Source of the DNA: Turritopsis dohrnii
Taxonomy: Eukaryota > Cnidaria > Hydrozoa > Anthoathecata > Oceaniidae
Reading direction: 5' to 3'
Length of the DNA: 64,000 bases
NCBI GenBank assembly: GCA_027922465.2
Contig: BQMF02000030.1
Location: 310,001-374,000 of the forward strand
Positions 56,308 to 64,000 of this stretch are shown here, in pieces. The position numbers and the translations under genes were made by a program. Below the pieces are notes generated by a model that saw only the letters and a list, made by a program, of their open reading frames with translations, was not told where the DNA came from and made no database searches. The first letter of the stretch is position 1. Each line of letters begins with the position of its first letter.

Positions 56308-56783
56308 AGTGTTGGTTGATGAAATGTAACATTACATAAAACTGTTTTTGTTTGTTTATTGTACTTATTACTTCTATATCCGAGAAATATTTTCATAGCA
56401 AAACACTGTGAAAAAAACTTTCACAGATCCAGCCAATTTATGCAAAATCAAGGATCACTACTCACACTAATCAGTCTGTCTCCAGAAAACGTTAAGGCAA
56501 TGGATTGAGAAATTAAATAACATTAAAGAATTGTTTATTTTCTGATAAAACAAAAAACCTTGCCCAATTCCTCACAATACATATACATTAAGGTTATTTA
56601 TTATAAATTGTCATAAAAATGTTAACAATACCCAATAAACATATCAAACGCAACATAGCACATAGTACTTGCAAATTGCATCAAAAAAACAAACATTTTT
56701 TTCATAAATTCGAATAAACCAGAAATATCATACAAAGCACTATTCAAAAATTCAACTAGAAAATTCCTGAAAATCGTCTAATG
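56308..56783. other. Gap upstream of the CEP112-like gene
   Basis: Between the CEP112-like start codon (56307) and the end of the next minus-strand exons (56784). It should hold the CEP112 5' UTR and promoter. AT-rich, with no TATA-like or CpG-like signal that I can rely on. Confidence 0.4.
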
Positions 56784-57015
56784 TTAACTAGACTGATCTT
56801 CATCATCACAATGCTGTAGTTCCCAGTCTAGAAGATACTGCTTGATATCAACAGGTTCAATATCTAAAAAATTAATATTGAGAGAATGCCAATATCAACA
56901 CAAGTTTTGAGCATAATAATTCAGTTCTAAAAATCCAGACCTTCAATCTCAAGATATTTGGACAAACCTCTAAATTTTGGATGTTTTACTTTAGCAACGC
57001 TGAAGTAGATCTTAT
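56784..57015 (-). CDS. Terminal exons of an unidentified small protein
   Basis: Two exons in phase: 57015-56968 reads DKIYFSVAKVKHPKF with a GT donor, and 56863-56784 continues DIEPVDIKQYLLDWEL, then QHCDDEDQSS and TAA. The join makes a clean GAT codon across the splice. The acidic C-terminus and balanced composition look like real coding sequence. The upstream exons are not established; the frame at 58019-58380 is a candidate but its phase does not fit without another exon. No family recognised. Confidence 0.5.
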
Positions 57016-58018
57016 CTAAAAAAATTTTTGTTTGTGATAGATTAAGAGTATTGTAATTTAAATAGAATAATTAACAGACAAGTCTACTTTTCTGGGAAAG
57101 AATAAGACATAGCCTAATCTTCCGTTGTTCTTAACTTACAAAATTTCAAGCTAAAAATAAATTTCTTTTTGTTTTTGTTGATAAATTTGCTTTCGGTATT
57201 CACTTGCTAACAAATTCTTATTATAAAAAAACGGATAGAACATTGCTATTTTATGTGTCCAGGAGATAAACATTTAAATGCATTACTGTTGACATTATCC
57301 ATCATTCAAAATCGTGACAGTGCAGCATCGTAGTGTCTTCTTTTCATAAATTCATCAAGAAACCGACTCAATAAATTTGTTGGAACAAAACCATGTAACC
57401 GTATATTCTAGTTCCCAAAATGACAAAAATTGAACAATACACATTGTTTTTTTTATAAGCATTGTGTTTTCTTGAGTGAGCCTCAAATATGCCTATAATA
57501 TGCTTATCAAGTAAAATCAAGTTAACCATCATATTAATTGATAATTGATCATAAAGTGATAGATTCACCTGTATATACAAAGAGATCTTAAAGATCTAAC
57601 ATATTACAGTTAACTGTTGCTCTTCTCTTGGTCCATAAGTTTTGAAAACACCATACCCATCATCCTCTTTGTTCACTATATGTTTAGCATATGCTTAATT
57701 TTTGGACAATTCTGAGCGTTCATATGCTTATAGGCTTTATGCTTATAAAAAAAACCGTGTAGTGCATTCACAGTGATATTTTACAAAACGTAATGAAGCT
57801 TGGAAATATAAAAGCATTTCCTGCATGTTGCTTTGTTGCAATTCTAAAATTTTTCTTTATCTTTTGTAAAGTTTCTTCATTATCATCTATTACACACAAC
57901 ATTCTTGGTAACAGCATTATTGCCAACTTAGCTAATTAGTGTTGAATTCATTGTGGAGTGGTATTTTTACTTTTGTTTAGTTTTTTGGATTGATTTTCGG
58001 CTGTAACTATTTCCTGAA

Positions 58019-58380
58019 TCAAACTGTTATGAAATCTTTATTGAGACATAGTCTGAGCAAAAATCTTAGATCATGATGCGTACTGTCTTTTCCTGTTTTA
58101 AGTTGTTCATCATACAATTTTCTATTTTCCCTCCATTCTAAAAAACAAGAAATAAAGAAAATTGGAAAAACTAACACTAAAAAAGACAAAAACAACAACA
58201 ATATCTATGAAGTTAAATTTGATTTAGGTTGTGGCCATTATAGAAACTCACAACAATGTAGAAATTGCATTCACTACAATAAGAATTCCTTTAAAGGGTG
58301 CACATACTTTCATATAGGTATTTTGATTTCTCTAAATGCATTCTTGCTTCATTCCTCTCCTTCAATTTCTCTCGATCCAT
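58019..58380 (-). CDS. Unidentified small charged protein, two exons
   Basis: Exon 58380-58318 begins at an ATG and reads MDREKLKERNEARMHLEKSK then YLYE with a GT donor. Exon 58137-58019 continues WRENRKLYDEQLKTGKDSTH then HDLRFLLRLCLN and ends TGA. The product is short, highly charged and helical. The ATG overlaps a TAA of the alternative frame (TAATG) in which the ELAC2-like gene might end. It may be a separate gene, an alternative end of its upstream neighbour, or the middle of a longer unknown gene ending at 56784. Confidence 0.45.
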
Positions 58381-60012
58381 TACAAGTACATGTGACTTTT
58401 ACATAAAACAAAATATCTAAAAGTAGTAGAATAATATCGTAAGGATTCAATGTCTTCATAATTCTGATCATGCTACACATGATGTCAGGTTTTTCATTCC
58501 TTCACTATTTGAATAAGAACCAAACATTTTCCTGAATGAAAGTAACAGTAAAAGACAAAATTAAGACAGGACATCTTATGGTTCTTTATCTTTCGCTTTG
58601 CCTGCTTAGTATCATGAAATGTTATACAAGGATAACCATTATCCATCACAGTGCTAGAAAACGTCTCTAGCGAAATCAGGTTGTCCCAAAAAATGGTTTT
58701 GTGCTGAGGATTTAGCTGTTATTAGTGAATCACTTGCAGGCTTAATTCAAAAGCTAGAATCATGAAGAAGTGCAGCAGAGACCTAAGGCGTTGTAAGCTA
58801 CTCTTAAAGACAAAAACAATTATTACTGGTAGTGATTTAGGTAAGCAAAGTAGTATCCTTGCATTAAAATGTACCAAAAGATAATGAAAATGTGTATTCA
58901 TCATTTTAGTTTACACACGCAAAATTCAATTTATGTTCTGGCACATATTGTTTTTCATTCGATGCTAGGTTTGAACAGAGGAAAAAAACCCAAAAGCAAA
59001 GACAGATAATCAATTATGTAAATCTTTACCTGAAGTCACAAGGACACCAGTCCTCCTGCAACACACAAAGAAAATCAAGCAAGTCAAGCTCTGTGATGAT
59101 AGTAGATATTATTCTAAACTTTTTTGTTGCAGAAAATCTGAAACAAAATGTTCATTATCTGGTTAAAAGTAGAAAATCATCATTCAAATTTTTGTGACGT
59201 CTGTTTCCTCACCTCTGGACAGTATGTGGATAAATGGCTGAATGATTGAAATCAGAATTAAAAATGGAATCTATGTAAATTACTTATGTGTATCACACAT
59301 TTTTCAGAGGGTAATTTATCATTGAAACAAAGTTTAAGAATTGTTAATACCAAATCATATGGAAACTTAACAAAAACAAACTGGTTTGAAATTGTACATG
59401 AATAAAAAATTCGAACCTTTGATCAGATTTAAAACGTTGAATCTTTTTTAAAAATATTTAACTGTATTAACCAGTATGAAAAAGAATAAGTTCAGAAAAT
59501 ATTAATTTAATTAATACAAACGAAAAATGATTAAATCACAGAAAACCATAACACTACCAGAGATGAGGAAATAGATTGGATATGCTCCTGTTCCGACACA
59601 AGACTATAACAGGAAGTATTAATGGCAACTTAGATATAAATGTAGTATTTCCAAAAGATAATTGTGCGAGTGAACATCAATACACCAGCATCACAACAAC
59701 AATCAATAAGGTTTGAAAATTCTGTAACAACTATTGTTATGACAACAATTTTTAATTGTCAAGCATACCTAGCTTGTATTATAAAAACACAAAACCAAAT
59801 TCACAAAGAATATAAAAATTATGCAGAAATTCTAAACTCCTGGAAGAGCAGTACAATAAAATATCTCTCATTCTAAAGAATAAATACTCTAATAGATTTT
59901 CTGAAAAAAAAGATAAAAGTCTGTAAAACTTCATGGACTTTCACTTTATTTAAATGGATTATGTTTATGATGTTTGAGTGAATAAGGCAAATAGTTAGTA
60001 TGTACTAATACT

Positions 60013-60107
60013 AACTGTGGCGAAGTACATTTTTATCGATGTATACACACTATTTCAATGAAAATGCTCATTGTTACAGTGATTTTTTGACGATTTTTGA
60101 TCATAAA
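60013..60107. repeat. Partial CCCAGTGGG family element
   Basis: Contains ACACACTATTTCAATGAAAA, GCTCATTGTTACAGTGA and TTTTTGACGATTTTTGATCA in the same order as 7250-7320 and 45520-45580. The outer left end is degraded (CTGTGGCGAAGTACATTTTT). It lies in the 3' part of the ELAC2-like gene or just beyond it. Confidence 0.5.
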
Positions 60108-60456
60108 TAAGATAAGGAATGCTAAGTTGTCCTTGAATTATTCACTGCAAATTTAAAGTTCCATTTGAAATAAATCTTTGAGATTGGATGAAAAGACACT
60201 ACGTGACAGCACATTTATGAAAAGCACGAGGCTTTTGAATAAAAAAACTGACAACCAACAGCAAGGCCAGGAATACTTGATCATTATCGTTGATTATGAC
60301 ATACCAGGTTTCGTTACCTACGTTTAAAAAGATAGATCTATTTAATAGAATTTCAATTATAAGAGTAATATTTACAATCAGTTTTTCAAGGGATGAATTC
60401 TGTAAGCAAAAATAATTTGAAGAAAAAGAAATTTAAGGATTCAATGAGACTTTCAC

Positions 60457-63400
60457 CTGTACGTTACTCTCAGCTTCATCGTCTTCATCATCAGCACTTC
60501 CTTTCTGAAACACTGCTGACAGCTTAGGTACCAGGCCATAGAAACTCTGAATATCACCTAAACTCAACTAAGAATAAAAGATAGGGTAAATATCAGCATC
60601 CAGTCATAACAAATATGCATAAATTCATTATTAGAAAGGGTACAACTATAAAAATGGAGTATCCTTACCTCCATATGGTCAAAAGCAAAAGCAGTATGCT
60701 TCTGAAGGTTTGTGTTTTTCAATATTGGCATTCTTGGATACCTTTGACTAAAATGTGTTAACAGGACATTTTCGGCATTCATTTTTTCAGCTACCTCCAA
60801 AGCCTGTGATGTAGTACTGAAATAAATAAACCATTTTATCCATTGAAAATTTAAGACGTTTACCTGATCATTTGCCTCATGACACAAACATGAATAACGG
60901 TTGCATTATGGAATGCATTACGGAATGCATTCAATAAGTCTGGCCTTAATCATAAAACACAATCTATGGTGTTGCATAAGAAACTCATTGGTTTAGTTTA
61001 GTCAGATCTGCCGTCTTGTTTTGCACATAATTGAACGTAATTAATTTTCAAGTCCACCTGTGCTTTCTAGCAATAGCTTCTTCAATCATTTCGTCTTCTA
61101 GTGTAGCTTCATGTATGAGCAATGTCGAGTTCATACCTAACAATAAACGAAGCTTCCTAATTTCCCTTATGGTATGTGGTTTTAATGTTTATTGAGGTAC
61201 AGGATTTTCACCTCAACACATCACAGAAAATAATGATACTTAAAGGAAGCAAGTTCACCTTTGTGGGCAATCGTGTATGACATTGGTAAAGCATACATTA
61301 TCAGAGAGTCATAAGAAACTGAGCTAGAAACTTAATAAAGAAAAAATGAGGAGTATTGAAGAAGTGTATCCTACCAGCCTTAACAAGATCATCACAGGGC
61401 ATTGTATCACCAGAATATGTGATCTTCATTTTCTTCTCATATTCAACGACAAAACCATGAGCAAAACCTGGATGGTTGACAGGAACAGGTTGAACCTGTA
61501 AAATAAACAAACAAACAGATACAAGTTCATTATGTGACACAATTTAGAGCTGTTTTCTTATCCATTTGAAAAACTTACAACAATTCCACTTTCATGTTTT
61601 ACCACTCTGTTTTGACATTTGGCAAACCTATTAAATCACAGGATATATATACAGGATTACAATGACAAACCATCATCTTTCTCCCTATCAAAAACAAAAT
61701 CTTGTTCTTAATAGAAAGAGCCATTCAGTTAAAACAACAGCTAATGCAGAGTCACAGTCAGCTTCAGTATGAAATCTATCAACCAAATAATCAATTATTT
61801 GGCATCAAACAGGGTTCCAATTAGATGCTAAAAGTTAATTTGTTAGATTTTTTGATGATTTTTATTGTAATGAAGTTTGAGAAAATTACTAACTCTGCAA
61901 CACTCCCTTAGAAAAACGAGAATCCTCTTTTACCACTCTACTAATTCAGCAAATTTCATATTGAGTATAGCGTCCTTAGAAAACAAAACATCGTCATGTT
62001 CCATAACACACTGGCAGAGAATGAAGCCTGCAATAAGAACAAAAGCAGAACCACTCCATACTTTTCTTAAAGAGATTTGATCTGCTTGGGTTATGGTGAG
62101 AAAAGAATCAGTTAGCTTTACAAGAATTTTTGATTTTCAATAAAATTATGTTTCTAATTACATTCAAAATAATAAGTATCTTTGGAGTGGCTTATTCAGT
62201 TGTATTTTTGGTGAACAAACCTGCAAAACAGGATGCTTGAATTTTATTGGCCAAGACATAGCAATTGGCTGTGGATTAACCAATAGACTATCATGTTTTA
62301 TAAACTATAATTTTTGATTGGAGCATTAAAAAAAATAAGAAAGCACACAGAGCAGACATTTTACGATAAGATTTAATTAGTCTGTGTTGTTTAAGAATAA
62401 AAACAATAAAAACTTTAATTGTGGACAAAGAAATAAAATAACATCACAAAACATCTTGGTACACGCTGCGTTCTCTATGAAGAATTAGCCACATAATTTT
62501 TGCATTCTTTCCAGGTTGCTGTATAACTTCTTGTTTTTTGTAAGCCATTGTGATATTTCTTACAAACAGAACAACATATCATTACTACTCCTTTTCTATG
62601 TAATTTAATTTTTTTCATATTTTAGTAACCCAAAGCTGACCCGTTGAATGCTAAAAAAATCACCACACTGAAACAAGTGTTTTGCATGTTTGACAAAAGT
62701 TTGAAAGCATAGTGAGATGGAAACAGTAAAACCAATGTTGTTCGAAAGACCAAACATGTAGAAAAGTTGTATTGCTTTTCAAGACATCAATTCGTGAGAA
62801 TTTCCCAGTCATCTGAACAAACTGCACATGAATAATAAAATTTATGTCTTAATGATAACTCTATTTTACACAAAAAGCAACTGAAGTTTATGTTCACAAT
62901 TTTAAATATTTTCCAGCTAATCACTTCACAAAATCAAAAACTTGACTCACAAATTGGGAAAAGCAAGCTGCTAAATTTGAACCCTGCAAAAGCAAGTATA
63001 TAAAATTTCACCCAAAAGGAAATAAACTATCTGCACCCAGTATATCAGATGACCAGTATGTAATTTTCAACATGGTACCTGAAGTTCAACTTTTCACTGA
63101 CTTCGCCAAACTGTAACAACCAACTTAGCAACAGATCTGGGGCAACCACTAAAACATCTTCATCCTCCCTCTATAATGTAGTTTATTAAGTTTTTGTACA
63201 GAAACTACTTTTCATGAAAATAATGCATATGTTTTTCGACAAGTTAGACAAATTACCTTTTTAAGCAAGTAGCATTGTCGTAATAAGGTGATGATACCCT
63301 AAAACAAAATTGCCTCCACATAGAGAATAGATATCGAAATCCAACCAGTTGAGCAATTCAATGGCAAATTTAAATGCCATGACTTCAAGATGTATATTAG

Positions 63401-64000
63401 TTGGTTAGTGTTTGATTTTGAGTTATTAATCTTAGTTATTAATCCAACTTATGATTATAGTGTAAACTAATTGGTCTCTTGTATGGTATTATGCTGATTG
63501 TGTTGTGTTCAGTTTATTTTTGTTAATGCCATTGTTACTTTACAACTCTCTCCGTGATTTAATATACCCACTGCACAACTGAAACAAAATATTATACTCT
63601 CATATAAGGATATCAACACATTTATACAAACTAATTTTATGTTTTTACATAATATTAGCATTGGAGAAGTTTTTACTTAAATGATTATCTGCAGAATTTA
63701 TCAAAATGTAAATAAAAGTGGGAAATTGGTAAAAAATGGAAACAGAGTCCTGTATTCCCAAACAAAATCGGTTTTAGAAAAAAGTGGAAGAAAGATCATT
63801 CAAATAGATTCCTTATATTCAATTAAAAGACTTTTGTTAGCCTACAACACTCTGCTTTCCCCTAACTACAATTTTTAAATGGATTCTATAAAAAAAAATA
63901 TGAAAAAACAGGTTAACTTTCCCAGTTATCAACTCACCAGATGGTGATCTGCATGCATATGTGAGATCAAAATTATTTTTATTTTTGATATGATGCTATG
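60457..64000 (-). CDS. ELAC2: ELAC2-like tRNase Z (long form), 3' half
   Basis: Exons on the minus strand: 64000-63938 (incomplete 5'), 63298-63257, 63170-63079, about 62983-62951 (borders uncertain), 61627-61579, 61495-61375, 61136-61058, 60816-60669, 60567-60457. Key motifs: ILISHMHADHHL, the metallo-beta-lactamase HxHxDH zinc site; DVLVVAPDLLLSWLLQ; KITYSGDTMPCDDLVKAG; STLLIHEATLEDEMIEEA; NAENVLLTHFSQRYPRMP; and FAFDHME. All match the C-terminal catalytic half of ELAC2 from memory. The enzyme removes 3' trailers from nuclear and mitochondrial pre-tRNA. The last listed exon is acidic and ends at a GT donor, so at least one more exon follows: 59066-59042 (EDWCPCDF) leading to a stop near 58385 is possible but unproven. 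One exon between 63079 and 61627 does not fit phase and needs transcript data. Confidence 0.92.

Overview
The window is AT-rich, intron-rich animal DNA with no prokaryotic gene layout. The host genes are spliced with ordinary GT-AG introns and resemble UBFD1, CEP112 and ELAC2 as remembered from vertebrates. Transposable elements are dense and very diverse: LINEs, DIRS, Penelope-like, Helitrons and many small terminal-inverted-repeat elements. This suits an invertebrate metazoan. A cnidarian is my best guess, but that is inference from the mix and nothing in the window proves it.

Layout. 1-2600: no supported gene, one weak decayed coding fragment. 2602-7911 (+): UBFD1-like ubiquitin-domain gene; every exon from the UBL domain to the stop can be placed, and the 5' exon is not identified. 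8200-12300: inverted-repeat elements and a 5'-truncated LINE. 12323-15336 (-): two different LINE classes joined inside one open frame. 15592-17768: three head-to-tail non-autonomous Helitrons. 17941-21030 (-): a nearly intact LINE with a zinc finger, RT and restriction-like endonuclease, broken by one homopolymer indel. 21060-24560: repeat relics. About 24680-30300 (+): a DIRS-type tyrosine-recombinase retrotransposon (gag, RT/RNase H, YR) that seems to have landed in an older small element. 30400-39350: mostly unassigned, with a TIR element carrying an exon-like frame and a LINE fragment.

39357-56307 (-): a CEP112-like centrosomal coiled-coil gene of about 30 exons. Its introns host at least seven mobile elements. 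The largest is a Penelope-like element (51981-55324) with 887-bp inverted arms, a 14-bp target duplication and an open 764-codon RT/GIY-YIG frame. 56784-58400 (-) holds small unidentified exons. 60457-64000 (-) is the 3' half of an ELAC2-like tRNase Z long form that continues beyond the window.

The three host genes act in unrelated pathways (ubiquitin-linked signalling, centrosome structure, tRNA 3' processing), so I infer no shared job from their proximity. Most of the unusual structure is in the mobile elements: the APE-LINE/REL-LINE fusion, the Helitron array, the armed Penelope-like element opposite to its host gene, and a set of short TIR families not matched to any named family from memory.
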